Below are positions 1-8,396 of a stretch of DNA of 64,000 nucleotides, piece by piece. The notes under the pieces are model-generated. The model was not told where the DNA came from. It was given only the letters and a program-made list of their open reading frames with translations, and made no database searches. Position 1 is the stretch's first letter; every line of letters begins with the position of its first letter. A program made the position numbers and the translations under genes. This DNA comes from Flavobacterium ginsenosidimutans (GTDB taxonomy: Bacteria; Bacteroidota; Bacteroidia; Flavobacteriales; Flavobacteriaceae): NCBI RefSeq assembly GCF_003254625.1, contig NZ_QJRJ01000078.1:1-64000 (forward strand). The letters are read 5' to 3'.

Positions 1-1072
1 GGGTGTAACCTCCGATAGAAGTTATGTTAGCATTACCAATTGTTACAGTGTTGGAACCTCTACCCATAGCACTATTACCAATCACTATTTCGTTATAACT
101 ATTATCTGCCAAAGCACTCGTATTAGAACCAATAAAAACAGAATAATTCGATTCAGTTATTGCTCCCCCATCTGTACCATAACCACTACCAGCACTGAAA
201 CCAAGAGCTGTATTATTACTTCCCTTTTTTAACTGCCCCATACCTCCAAAAACATTATTTCCAGAACCGTCTGTTAAGTTAAGTAGAGTATTAGTTGTAT
301 TATTATCTCCATTTGTCAAAAATTGAAGTGCAAAACTTCCAATTGCAATATTATCATGTCCTTTAGTATGGGACTTAAGAGCTTCATTACCTATCGCTAC
401 ATTGTAAATACCTTCATAGTTCTCGCTTCCTGCGAGCTTTCCAATAAATGTATTATAATTTGCTTTGTAGCCCTTACTTCCGGCAAGGTAACCTACAGCT
501 GTATTTCCGTTTCCAATATTATTCTTTAATGCCTCATATCCAACCGCAACATTCCATCTATAACTTCCCGTTGACAATGCTCTGACTCCAAAAGCAACAT
601 TATATCCATCATCATCAAAATCACCTAAAGTACCATATCCAAATCCAGTATTGTTAGTACCTAAAAAACCACTTTGTTTGCCATTCCTTACAAAGACCAC
701 ATGCTGGTCATCAAGAGTACCCATCGCATCTTTTTTCCAGTTTGTTCCAGTATTTCCTTTGGTACTCCAATTTGTATTGGCAATTTGTCTTACTACACCA
801 TTCACATCTTTAGTTAATAATGAGTCCGCAGTTGTTCCTGTTTGCAATCCAACAATTTTTAAGGTATTAACAGAAGTTGTTTTCAAAGTGGTTGGTTTTA
901 TTAAATTTCCACCCAATTGAATTTTACCATTATCTGCAGTTAAACCATTATCTGCAGTACCCGCATTTGGTGCAACTTGTACTTTTTTTCCGTTTACTGT
1001 AACAACAGTTTCTGTTTGTGCCATCATAAACCCGCTTTGGATTAAGAACAGTAAGCATGCAATCTTCTTCAT
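1..1072 (-). CDS. Secreted head-repeat (YadA/Hep-Hag-like) surface protein, C-terminus beyond window
   Basis: The frame opens at 1072 and stays open for 357 codons to the left edge, so only the N-terminal part is present. Residues 1-19 are a signal peptide ending in MMAQ. From about residue 135 there are roughly ten degenerate repeats of the form N-x-A-(V/I/L/F)-G-x-x-A-(L/G), for example NTAVGYLAG, NVAIGNEAL and NTALGFSAG. This resembles the left-handed beta-roll head of trimeric autotransporters and the tail-fibre-like proteins common in Bacteroidota, which often end in a peptidase-S74 type chaperone domain. That end cannot be seen here. A match to the flavobacterial -7 consensus lies upstream at 1158-1165. 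Surface or secreted location is inferred from the signal peptide; binding partner and function are unknown. Confidence 0.8.
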   Translation of the reverse strand, partial: MKKIACLLFLIQSGFMMAQTETVVTVNGKKVQVAPNAGTADNGLTADNGKIQLGGNLIKPTTLKTTSVNTLKIVGLQTGTTADSLLTKDVNGVVRQIANTNWSTKGNTGTNWKKDAMGTLDDQHVVFVRNGKQSGFLGTNNTGFGYGTLGDFDDDGYNVAFGVRALSTGSYRWNVAVGYEALKNNIGNGNTAVGYLAGSKGYKANYNTFIGKLAGSENYEGIYNVAIGNEALKSHTKGHDNIAIGSFALQFLTNGDNNTTNTLLNLTDGSGNNVFGGMGQLKKGSNNTALGFSAGSGYGTDGGAITESNYSVFIGSNTSALADNSYNEIVIGNSAMGRGSNTVTIGNANITSIGGYT

Positions 1073-1412
1073 TTTATAATTATTTATTAAAACTTGATAA
1101 TTAACTTTCAATTATTGAAACGTCTAGAATAGAAAATTTCAATTTTCAAAATCAATGCAAATATATAATACAATTCTTACTTATTAAAGTTTATGTAATT
1201 ATTTTCTTATTTATTTGTTTTGTTTTTAGAAAAACGAAGGAAGCATTGTAGTTCAAAAAGGTAATTTCTTATTTAGAAGCGCAAATTGAGAATGATAGTC
1301 GAAAACTGATTAAAAAAACAAGAATTAAATGACAAAAAATACTGAAAACAATCTTCTTAATTATAATCATTTGCTATCTTGCTCTCCTAAAAACTTTCTT
1401 CTATTCCTAAAT
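1073..1412. other. Divergent intergenic region
   Basis: This gap of about 340 bp separates the leftward head-repeat gene from the rightward lipoprotein. It is very AT-rich. The only site I can support is the leftward promoter at 1158-1189. A short reading frame from 1329 runs in frame into the lipoprotein, but it is better read as leader because the signal peptide starts at 1413. Confidence 0.5.
1158..1189 (-). promoter_or_regulatory. Promoter of the head-repeat protein gene
   Basis: Read leftward, TATATTTG (1158-1165) matches the Bacteroidota -7 element TAnnTTTG exactly. A weak -33 element (TTTA) lies 19-20 bp upstream of it. The leader to the ATG at 1072 would be about 80 nt. Confidence 0.5.
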
Positions 1413-2255
1413 ATGAAACTAAAATTACCTGCTTTATTATTCGTTTTAAGTATTTTTTTATTCAGTTGCAGTTCAGATTCTGAAAATAATTCAGAAGACC
1501 AAGATGTAAAATACATGAAAGCTTATAAGACCGACACTCCTGAATATCCTGGTGATTACGATTCTTTTTATGAATACAGCAACGGTTATCTAACAAAAGG
1601 AACGGGTTTTAATTTATTTTCTGGAACATTTACCTATGATAATTCTGGGAAGCTAATAAGCAGACACGTGTCTGATCAAGAATATACTTTTGAGTATGAT
1701 AGCAAAAATAGATTAATAAAACAGTCACGAACGGGATCGCCAGACAATATTACTTTGAAATACGACAACAATAAAATAACTATTACAAACTCATACAATT
1801 ACGAGTCGGCGGCTCATTACGATCAAATTTCTGAGCTTTATCTAGATAACAAACAGCGCATAATCAAATACAGAAATTTATCCCCAACAACAGATTATAC
1901 TTTTATGGTACAAGAGTATTTGTATGATGACAACAATAATATTACTCAAATAACATTCAAAGAAAACAATTATAATTATGGTGATTTTGTTGTGAAATAT
2001 GTATACGATAATAAAAAAAATCCTTTCTATTATGCATTTAAAAAACTGTATAGAAGTATCTATTATCTAGAATGCAGAAATGGAATATCAAATTACAAAC
2101 ATACTGGAATAACGCCCAATAATATGACCATTTACGGCACGTCAACCTATGCACACCAATATGATAATGACGGATATCCTATAAGTTGGCATATGGTGTA
2201 TGAAAATAATGGCCCTGTTCCAGCAACAGCAGATTATACCGTTGAGTATTATTAA
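1413..2255 (+). CDS. Lipoprotein with YD/RHS-like tyrosine-rich repeats
   Basis: I chose the ATG at 1413 over the upstream in-frame one at 1329 because it begins a clean lipoprotein signal: hydrophobic stretch LLFVLSIFLFSC with the lipobox Cys at residue 19, then acidic and serine residues (SSDSENNSED). The remaining ~260 residues carry repeated short beta-strand motifs such as TYDNSGKLIS, EYDSKNRLIK and LYDDNNNITQ. These are like the YD repeats and DUF4595-type lipoproteins of Bacteroidota. The D/E residues after the Cys resemble the flavobacterial lipoprotein surface-export signal. The product is probably a cell-surface lipoprotein of unknown role. It has no obvious operon partner. Confidence 0.75.
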   Translation: MKLKLPALLFVLSIFLFSCSSDSENNSEDQDVKYMKAYKTDTPEYPGDYDSFYEYSNGYLTKGTGFNLFSGTFTYDNSGKLISRHVSDQEYTFEYDSKNRLIKQSRTGSPDNITLKYDNNKITITNSYNYESAAHYDQISELYLDNKQRIIKYRNLSPTTDYTFMVQEYLYDDNNNITQITFKENNYNYGDFVVKYVYDNKKNPFYYAFKKLYRSIYYLECRNGISNYKHTGITPNNMTIYGTSTYAHQYDNDGYPISWHMVYENNGPVPATADYTVEYY

Positions 2256-2531
2256 TAAATAATTCAATTGGCAAAATACCTTTATACCTTTTTAAACTAA
2301 AAAAAATGACAAAATCAGTAGTATTATTGGTTTTGTTTTTTACTCTATTTCTAAAATTAAGAAATCATATAACAAAAATGTTGTGACAAAAGCATGATTT
2401 ATACCAATACATTTTGTATGTTTGTCAAGTAAAAAATACCTATCTTTCTTACAAAAACTAAGATGGTAACGTCAGCATACAATAAAATACGGCTTTCCGT
2501 AAAATAATTTATTAATCAAATATTCATCGCA

Positions 2532-2693
2532 ATGGCAAAGCCAATCAAAAACACTCCCGTTTTAAAAGGTAAAGAAGCCGTTAACTTTTACAAATCTATT
2601 GATTCAAATAGAGATAAAAAAGTTAGTGTTGATACCTTGACTTCAATTCGAACTGACGCGAGTAAATTAAAAGAAATTCTAAAGGTAAATTAA
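2532..2693 (+). CDS. Small 53-residue protein coupled to a GNAT gene (putative antitoxin-like partner)
   Basis: An ATG at 2532 opens a 53-codon frame (MAKPIKNTPVLKGKEAV...). Its TAA overlaps the ATG of the next gene by one base (TAATG, 2691-2695), which suggests translational coupling. The product is lysine-rich and has no signal peptide. It has a predicted helical C-terminal half (DASKLKEILKVN). It does not look like the ribbon-helix-helix DUF1778 antitoxin that usually precedes GNAT toxins. The size, order and overlap fit a type II toxin-antitoxin pair, but that role is inferred only. About 275 bp upstream is gene-free and I found no convincing promoter there. Confidence 0.6.
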   Translation: MAKPIKNTPVLKGKEAVNFYKSIDSNRDKKVSVDTLTSIRTDASKLKEILKVN

Positions 2694-3265
2694 TGCCTTT
2701 CACTGGTTTTTCATTTTCTAAATTAAATTCCAACACAAACATTCTTCCTTTTGAATGTGGAGACGACGATTTGAATAGCTTCCTTAGCAATAAAGCTATT
2801 CACTATAAAAAAGAATTGTTGGCTACCACTTATTTACTCGAAAGCAAAGATAAAACTATTGCTTATTTAAGTATTTACAATGATGCTTTAGCTGTTCAGG
2901 AAAAGGATTTTGCATCAAAAAATGCTTTGAATAGATTATTAAAAAAAATGATTTCGCATCCAAAAAGACATCTGAGACAATTCCCTGCAATCAAAATTGG
3001 AAGACTAGCTGTTTGTGAATTAACAAAAAAAGAAAGAAAAGGAATTGGCAGAGCATTAGTAAATTTTGTTATTGATCTTGCATTAGAACAAAATAGCAAT
3101 TGTGCCTGTCAATTAATAACTGTCGATGCATATAGTCAATCATTAGATTTTTATACAAAACTAGGCTTCAAATTTCTTACTGATAGTGATGAAGGCAGTG
3201 ATACAAGACAAATGTATCTCGACCTTAGACCAATAATGAATACTGCATACGATATATCTGCATAG
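2693..3265 (+). CDS. GNAT family N-acetyltransferase (possible toxin of a TA-like pair)
   Basis: This 190-residue protein has the GNAT order: an N-terminal half with a conserved CGDDDLNSFL motif, then beta-4/alpha-3 with the acetyl-CoA loop KERKGIGRAL after the strand GRLAV, and a C-terminal DFYTKLGFKFL motif holding the usual tyrosine. The FECGDDDLNSFLSNKA start and the text LLATTYLLES...IAYLSIYND are typical of the stand-alone GNATs that include TacT/AtaT-like tRNA acetylating toxins and also ordinary acetyltransferases. It overlaps the 53-codon gene by one base. The substrate cannot be told from sequence. Toxin activity is a hypothesis from gene order. Confidence 0.75.
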   Translation: MPFTGFSFSKLNSNTNILPFECGDDDLNSFLSNKAIHYKKELLATTYLLESKDKTIAYLSIYNDALAVQEKDFASKNALNRLLKKMISHPKRHLRQFPAIKIGRLAVCELTKKERKGIGRALVNFVIDLALEQNSNCACQLITVDAYSQSLDFYTKLGFKFLTDSDEGSDTRQMYLDLRPIMNTAYDISA

Positions 3266-3336
3266 AAAAAAAAAACTAGCATTTTAGTCCTAATAATTAT
3301 TGGCAATACCATCTTTCTCCTAAAATAAGAAAAAAA

Positions 3337-3372
3337 CTTAAAATCTTAGTATCTTAGAACCTTAGTAACTCT
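3337..3372. repeat. Degenerate 8-bp tandem array (CTTAgnac type)
   Basis: The core tetranucleotide CTTA begins at 3337, 3345, 3353 and 3361, and CTCT follows at 3369, so the spacing is exactly 8 bp each time. The array lies 45 bp upstream of the topoisomerase start, in the leader or promoter zone. Confidence 0.75.
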
Positions 3373-3416
3373 TTTAAAAATTCCCTAATTTCGCTCGTCC
3401 AACTAGAAAAGAAAAA

Positions 3417-5726
3417 ATGAAGGTCTGTATTGCTGAGAAACCAAGTGTAGCACGAGAAATTGCATCTGTTTTAGGTGCCAATACCAAGCACGATGGATAT
3501 TACGAAGGCAATGGTTATGCAGTAACCTATACTTTCGGACATTTATGCACCTTAAAAGAACCTAACGATTACAAACCACACTGGAAAAGTTGGGATTTGA
3601 ACAATCTACCGATGCTTCCTGAAAAGTTCGAAACTAAAGTCGTTCAGAATTCGGGAATTCAGAAACAGTTTAAAATTATAAAAAGTCTTTTTGATAAAGC
3701 CGAAGTGGTTATAAACTGCGGGGATGCTGGACAAGAAGGAGAATTGATTCAGCGCTGGGTGATGAACGAAGCGCATTATAAAGGAGAAATTCAGCGTTTA
3801 TGGATCTCGTCACTTACAACCGAAGCGATTAAAGAAGGTTTTGAAAACTTAAAACCCTCTTCTAATTATGATAATTTATTCTACGCTGGGTTTTCCAGAG
3901 CAATTGGAGATTGGCTTTTAGGAATGAATGCAACGCGTTTATATACCGTAAAACATGGCGGTTACAAACAGGTTCTGTCTATCGGCCGTGTACAAACGCC
4001 AACATTGGCGATGGTTGTAGATCGTTTTAGAGAAATCGAAAATTTCAAACCTCAACCGTATTGGGAATTACAGACTTTGTACAGAGAAACGCTTTTTAGT
4101 TATGAAGAAGGTCGTTTTCTAAACAAAGAAGATGGGGAAATTGTTGCTGCAAAAGTCAAAGAAAGTGATTTCGAAATTGTTTCTGTTGATAAAAAGAATG
4201 GAAACGAATACGCGCCAAAACTTTTCGACTTAACTGGTTTACAGGTGTATTGCAATCAAAAGTTTGGATTTTCGGCAGAAGAAACATTGAAGATTGCACA
4301 GACTTTATACGAGCAGAAAGTAATTACCTATCCCAGAGTTGATACGACTTTTTTACCTGGTGATATTTATCCGAAAGTGACGGGAATTCTGCAAAAATTA
4401 ACCAATTATGCTGAATTGACTCAGCCAATTTTAGGAAAAAAAATCAAGAAATCTCCAAAGGTTTTCAACGATAAAAAAGTAACCGATCACCACGCGATTA
4501 TTCCAACAGGAGTTCAGAACAATCTACCACACAATCAGCAGCAGGTTTACGATATTATTACAAGACGTTTTATTGCTGTTTTTTATGATGATTGTCTCGT
4601 TGCCAACACAACAGTTATTGGAAAAGCCGCCGATGTAACTTTTAAAGCGACAGGGAAAGAAATCTTGAAAAAAGGTTTCCGCGTTGTTTTTGAAGATCCG
4701 AATGCGAAAGAAAAAGAACCCGATTTATTGCCGAGTTTTACTGTGGGCGAAAAAGGTCCGCATGAGCCTTCGTTTCTTCAAAAAGAAACCAAACCGCCAA
4801 ATCAGTTTACAGAAGCAACTTTATTACGTGCAATGGAAACCGCTGGAAAACAGGTTGACGACGAAGATTTACGTGAATTGATGAAGGAAAACGGAATCGG
4901 GCGTCCGTCAACACGTGCGAATATTATCGAAACGCTTTTCAAACGCCAATATATTGTTCGAAATAAAAAACAGGTTTTACCCACTTTAACGGGTATTCAA
5001 TTGATTGATACGATTCAAAACGAATTGGTAAAATCAGCCGAACTTACCGGAACTTGGGAAAAACAGCTGAAAGATATCGAGAAAGGAACTTTCACCGCCG
5101 CGGCGTTTATTAGAAACATGAAACGTATGGTTGAAGCTTTGGTTTATGAAGTACGAAGCGAAACCAAACACGCCAATATTTCACATGCTGCAACGGTTCA
5201 GAAACCAGTTGTAAAAGCAGAAAAAGAGAAAAAGAAAGCCTCTGGAATTTCGGCAGAAACTTGTCCGAAATGCCAAAAAGGAAATATACTGAAAGGAAAA
5301 TCGGCTTTTGGATGCAGTGAATACAAATCGGGCTGTGATTTTGTGCTGCCTTTTGTTTTTCATGATAAAAAAATCACGGAAAGCCAATATTTACGATTGG
5401 TTCAGAAAGGTTCGACAGTAAACATTAAAGGTTTCAAAACCGATTCTGGAACTGTTGAAGGTTTACTTCGTTTTGAAGAAAACTACAAACTGAAATTAGA
5501 GCCAAAGAAAACAGATAAAAAAGCCGAATCAAAAGAGAGTTCAGATGCATTAGTTTGTCCGAAATGTAAAAAAGGAACGATTCTGAAAGGCAAAACTGCT
5601 TATGGCTGCGCTGAGTACAAATCGGGTTGCGATTTCAAAGTGACTTTTGATGAAGTTCGAGCTAAATTAAAAGACCAAAAACCTACTAAGGAATTGGTTT
5701 ATTCGATTTTGAGTGCTAGCGTTTGA
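3417..5726 (+). CDS. topB: DNA topoisomerase III (type IA) with two C-terminal zinc-ribbon-like repeats
   Basis: This 769-residue type IA topoisomerase begins with a TOPRIM domain: Glu7 in AEKPSVA, and the acidic motif GDAGQEGEL with Asp103. The active-site tyrosine is Tyr305 in the sequence TYPRVDT. The helix-turn motif ENGIGRPSTRA follows at about residue 490. Two C-terminal repeats, near residues 615-650 and 715-750, each contain CPKC, a downstream GC and KSGCDF, and look like zinc-binding or topo-C-repeat modules. The enzyme passes one DNA strand through another and resolves replication or recombination intermediates. Length and domain order are normal for TopB, with Gln in place of the more usual Arg in DAGREGE. 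It appears to be a single-gene unit. A period-8 array precedes it and a large inverted repeat follows it. Confidence 0.93.
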   Translation: MKVCIAEKPSVAREIASVLGANTKHDGYYEGNGYAVTYTFGHLCTLKEPNDYKPHWKSWDLNNLPMLPEKFETKVVQNSGIQKQFKIIKSLFDKAEVVINCGDAGQEGELIQRWVMNEAHYKGEIQRLWISSLTTEAIKEGFENLKPSSNYDNLFYAGFSRAIGDWLLGMNATRLYTVKHGGYKQVLSIGRVQTPTLAMVVDRFREIENFKPQPYWELQTLYRETLFSYEEGRFLNKEDGEIVAAKVKESDFEIVSVDKKNGNEYAPKLFDLTGLQVYCNQKFGFSAEETLKIAQTLYEQKVITYPRVDTTFLPGDIYPKVTGILQKLTNYAELTQPILGKKIKKSPKVFNDKKVTDHHAIIPTGVQNNLPHNQQQVYDIITRRFIAVFYDDCLVANTTVIGKAADVTFKATGKEILKKGFRVVFEDPNAKEKEPDLLPSFTVGEKGPHEPSFLQKETKPPNQFTEATLLRAMETAGKQVDDEDLRELMKENGIGRPSTRANIIETLFKRQYIVRNKKQVLPTLTGIQLIDTIQNELVKSAELTGTWEKQLKDIEKGTFTAAAFIRNMKRMVEALVYEVRSETKHANISHAATVQKPVVKAEKEKKKASGISAETCPKCQKGNILKGKSAFGCSEYKSGCDFVLPFVFHDKKITESQYLRLVQKGSTVNIKGFKTDSGTVEGLLRFEENYKLKLEPKKTDKKAESKESSDALVCPKCKKGTILKGKTAYGCAEYKSGCDFKVTFDEVRAKLKDQKPTKELVYSILSASV

Positions 5727-5733
5727 TTTTTTT

Positions 5734-5916
5734 GCCACGAATTCACGAATTTTTATTGATATACTGGATGTTTTATTTGTCGCGAATTCCACGAAAGCAT
5801 TAATTTATTTCACACAGATTTGAGCAGATTAGCACAGATTTTAAATATATAAAATTTGTAAAATTCATCGCAAACCATCATTACTGCATTTCGATATAAA
5901 TTCGTGAATTCGTGGC
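5734..5916. repeat. Inverted repeat with CACGAATT tandem arms
   Basis: The left arm (5734-5752) contains two exact copies of CACGAATT, and the right arm (5898-5916) is its reverse complement. About 145 bp separate them, including a third related fragment (GCGAATTCCACG) and a CAGATT-rich stretch with a ~10-bp period. There is no gene in the 245 bp between topB and the next lipoprotein. The same arm sequence recurs at 51339-51387. Confidence 0.75.
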
Positions 5917-5971
5917 TAAAAAAATTTTCATACTTTAGTAGCAATATTACCAAACCCAAAATCTAATAAAT

Positions 5972-6448
5972 ATGTTTCAGAAAATTACTCTTATCGCCCT
6001 TATCATAGCTTTCGTTTCTTGCCAGAAAAAAGAAACCGTTGAAAAAGACAAAATCAAAAAAGCCGACTGGTTAATCGGGAATTGGGAAAATAAAACTCCA
6101 GAAGGCATTTTATCTGAAAACTGGCAAAAATTAAACGACAGTACTTTCAGCGCTTCTTCTTATTTTATTAAAGGAAAAGACACTCTGCATTTTGAAACTA
6201 TTGTTTTGGCGCAATTAGGCGAAACGCTGACTTACAAAGCAACTGTAAAAGGTCAAAACGAAGATAAACCAGTTTTCTTCCCTTCTACTTCTGAAACAGA
6301 TCAAAAATTGGTTTTCGAGAATCCGAAACACGATTATCCTCAAAAAATTACTTATACTAAAGGTGCCAATAATACTTTAACCGCAGAGATTTCTGGGAAT
6401 TTGAATGGAAAACCGAGTTCTGAGAAGTTTGTGATGACGAAGAAGTAG
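5972..6448 (+). CDS. Small lipoprotein, DUF6265-like
   Basis: The product is 158 residues. The signal MFQKITLIALIIAFVSC has its lipobox Cys at residue 17. The mature part starts with a lysine/glutamate linker and then DWLIGNWENKTPEGILSENW. That WLIGxWE...G...E.W pattern is the beginning of the DUF6265 beta-barrel-like family. No enzymatic motif is evident. It is probably anchored in the outer membrane. It lies 5 bp before the next small lipoprotein frame and may be cotranscribed with it. The family assignment is from memory of the motif. Confidence 0.7.
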   Translation: MFQKITLIALIIAFVSCQKKETVEKDKIKKADWLIGNWENKTPEGILSENWQKLNDSTFSASSYFIKGKDTLHFETIVLAQLGETLTYKATVKGQNEDKPVFFPSTSETDQKLVFENPKHDYPQKITYTKGANNTLTAEISGNLNGKPSSEKFVMTKK

Positions 6449-6473
6449 TTAAATGTTTTTTGTAAAAAATAAA

Positions 6474-6926
6474 ATGACAAAAAGAAGAATTAGAATAATG
6501 ATTAATATTATTTTAATTCTTCTTTTTGTGTCTTGCAACAATTATCAATTAAGCTATAAAAGCATTAAATCAGGTTTTTTGTATGACGATGGAATTTACA
6601 CTATTCCTGGAAAGGATCGAAATATTTTGATTAAAGAATTAAAAGACGGATCAAAAATATTTGCCATAAGAAACAGTAAAAATAAAATACTGTTTCAACA
6701 AAGCTTAAATGAAACTTTTAGCGCTTATCACTATTGGGTTTTATATGTTGATAAAAATGCTGATATATGGTACTATAATTCAGATTACTTTTCTTCTCAG
6801 GCAGTACTTTTTAATAAAGAAACTCAGCAATATGAGATGAAGGATTTGTGCAGAAATAAAATACAATTGCCTTTAGAATTTAAAAAGGAAATAGAATCGA
6901 AAGGATCTAAAATATGTACCTTTTGA
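6474..6926 (+). CDS. Small lipoprotein of unknown function
   Basis: The frame is open from an ATG at 6453. The ATG at 6474 (MTKRRIRIMINIILILLFVSCNNY) gives a proper basic start, hydrophobic core and lipobox Cys at residue 21, so I prefer it (150 residues). A further ATG at 6498 is also possible. The rest is rich in Tyr, Lys and Ile and contains no motif I recognise. It follows the DUF6265-like gene on the same strand with a very short gap. No function can be assigned. Confidence 0.6.
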   Translation: MTKRRIRIMINIILILLFVSCNNYQLSYKSIKSGFLYDDGIYTIPGKDRNILIKELKDGSKIFAIRNSKNKILFQQSLNETFSAYHYWVLYVDKNADIWYYNSDYFSSQAVLFNKETQQYEMKDLCRNKIQLPLEFKKEIESKGSKICTF

Positions 6927-6984
6927 TTATATAAATTTCAAATGTTAAAAAAATAGTGCATTTTATTAATCGCATCTTCTTTAC

Positions 6985-7012
6985 GAAAGTATCTCAGAAC
7001 CTTAGCAACTTA
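6985..7012. repeat. Degenerate 8-bp tandem array between convergent genes
   Basis: CTCA at 6993, CTTA at 7001 and CTTA at 7009 are spaced exactly 8 bp apart, with a related octamer before them. The unit matches that of the 3337-3372 array. It ends 6 bp from the stop codon of the MFS gene. Confidence 0.65.
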
Positions 7013-7018
7013 AAAAAA

Positions 7019-8179
7019 TCACTCATTCTCCCCGATCTTATTCACCATAAAAATCATCAGAATTCCTAGAAGTGCCATAATTAAGAATGCCCATTTCATA
7101 CTTAGATATTCAGAAATAAAACCAACCATTGGCGGAACCAATAAAAATCCTAAATAACCAATTGTTGATATTGAAGTTAAAGCAGAACCGCTGCTTAATT
7201 TTGAAGATCTTCCTGCAATGCTAAACACTAACGGAACCACGCAAGAAACCCCAAATCCGATTAAAACATAACCGAAAATAGTTGGATAAACATACGGCAA
7301 AATAAAACAAACTCCAAAACCAGCTGTTATTAAGATTCCGCTGTAAAGCAAGATTTTTTTAGTTCCAAATTTCATTACGCCATAATCACCAAAAATACGT
7401 CCTAACGTTACTGCCGAAGCAAAAAATACAAACGCGGCACTGGTTAATTTTGGAGAAGCTTTTAATATATTTTCAAAATAAATTCCGCTCCAATCGTACA
7501 TTGTGTTTTCGCAAGCCATAGAAACGAAACAAATCAAAGAAAATTTTACCAGATTTTTTTCTGGCATTGAGAAGAACTTCTTTTTCACCGGAACAGGCTC
7601 ATTATGAATACTCATCGGGTAAAAACAAGCCGTTAGCGCAAGCATAAAAATACTTACTCCCAATAAGTGGTGTGAAGGCGCGATATGCTGTGTTACCATT
7701 ACATAACCTAAACCAGCTCCCGAAAAAACGGCAATACTCCAAACCGCATGAAAACGTGTTATAATCGATTTTGGATATAGTTTCTGCACTTCCAGAGATT
7801 GTGCGTTTATAGATAAATTGAAAATATTACGAGAAGCTCCAAAGAATAAAAGTATGATAACCAACTGCCAAACAAATGCTGCCAAACCAGGCAAAGACAG
7901 CGCAATATTGAACATAACTGCGCCAAGAAGCATTATATAACGACTGCTGTATTTATTCAATAATTTTCCTGTAAAAGGCATTGTAAGCATTAAACCTATC
8001 GGAAAAGCAAATAAAACTGCTCCAAATTCGGCTTCAGATAAATGCAATTGGGCTTGTATGCGTGGAATTCGCGAAACCCACGAAGAATATCCAAAACCAG
8101 AAAGGAAGAAAAAAACAGTATTGGCAATACGGTATCCTCTGGGCGTATTTTGAATCTTTTTAAAGAATGGTAAAATCAT
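7019..8179 (-). CDS. MFS transporter (YbjJ/fucose-permease-like)
   Basis: The product is 386 residues with about 12 predicted membrane segments. It starts RIANTVFFFLSGFGYSSWVSRIPRIQAQLHLSEAEFGAVL, a pattern typical of the YbjJ-like branch of the major facilitator superfamily. The loop between helices 2 and 3 reads GKLLNKYSSRYIM, the usual basic MFS motif position. It is an inner-membrane secondary transporter, and substrate cannot be inferred. It is transcribed away from the TonB-receptor block. A -7 match (TAATTTTG read leftward, 8199-8206) lies just upstream, giving a short leader. Confidence 0.8.
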   Translation of the reverse strand: MILPFFKKIQNTPRGYRIANTVFFFLSGFGYSSWVSRIPRIQAQLHLSEAEFGAVLFAFPIGLMLTMPFTGKLLNKYSSRYIMLLGAVMFNIALSLPGLAAFVWQLVIILLFFGASRNIFNLSINAQSLEVQKLYPKSIITRFHAVWSIAVFSGAGLGYVMVTQHIAPSHHLLGVSIFMLALTACFYPMSIHNEPVPVKKKFFSMPEKNLVKFSLICFVSMACENTMYDWSGIYFENILKASPKLTSAAFVFFASAVTLGRIFGDYGVMKFGTKKILLYSGILITAGFGVCFILPYVYPTIFGYVLIGFGVSCVVPLVFSIAGRSSKLSSGSALTSISTIGYLGFLLVPPMVGFISEYLSMKWAFLIMALLGILMIFMVNKIGENE

Positions 8180-8309
8180 GAAGTCATTTTTCAGACTGCA
8201 AAATTAAGGCTTTAAAACTTTATCTCAGTAAAACATCAACTAAGAATTTCATTTAATTATCTCTAAGATCAACATTTAACAATTTCATTAGTAAAGGGCA
8301 GAAATAAAA

Positions 8310-8340
8310 ATTGTTAAAGTTATTTTAATTTTTACATTTG
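8310..8340 (+). promoter_or_regulatory. Promoter of the first TonB-dependent receptor
   Basis: ATTG at 8310-8313, a 19-bp spacer, then TACATTTG at 8333-8340. This is an exact match to the flavobacterial TTG-N19-TAnnTTTG consensus. Confidence 0.75.
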
Positions 8341-8348
8341 TACTGTTT

Positions 8349-8365
8349 TTATTTATTCTAAATAA
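8349..8365 (+). promoter_or_regulatory. Palindromic operator candidate (7-3-7), box 1
   Basis: TTATTTATTCTAAATAA is a perfect inverted repeat with 7-bp arms and a 3-bp centre. It starts 8 bp after the -7 element, about where transcription begins. Related boxes occur at 10852, 13412 and 14428, all ending in TCTAAATAA. Position and size fit a Fur/DtxR-like metalloregulator site. The regulator is inferred. Confidence 0.6.
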
Positions 8366-8396
8366 ATGTTATTTATAAACCAATTACTTAATAGCA

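Noticed and set aside
323..920. Rightward short reading frames opposite the head-repeat gene
   Set aside because: They lie antisense to a clear secreted-protein frame on the other strand and have no motif or start signal.
2413..2448. Promoter for the GNAT pair (TTTG ... TATCTTTC)
   Set aside because: The spacing (16 or 24 bp) is outside the 17-23 bp window and the -7 has a mismatch; not strong enough to list.
3417..5726. Topoisomerase III as part of a mobile element
   Set aside because: Although some TopB genes ride on conjugative elements, there are no tra, mob or integrase genes near it here.
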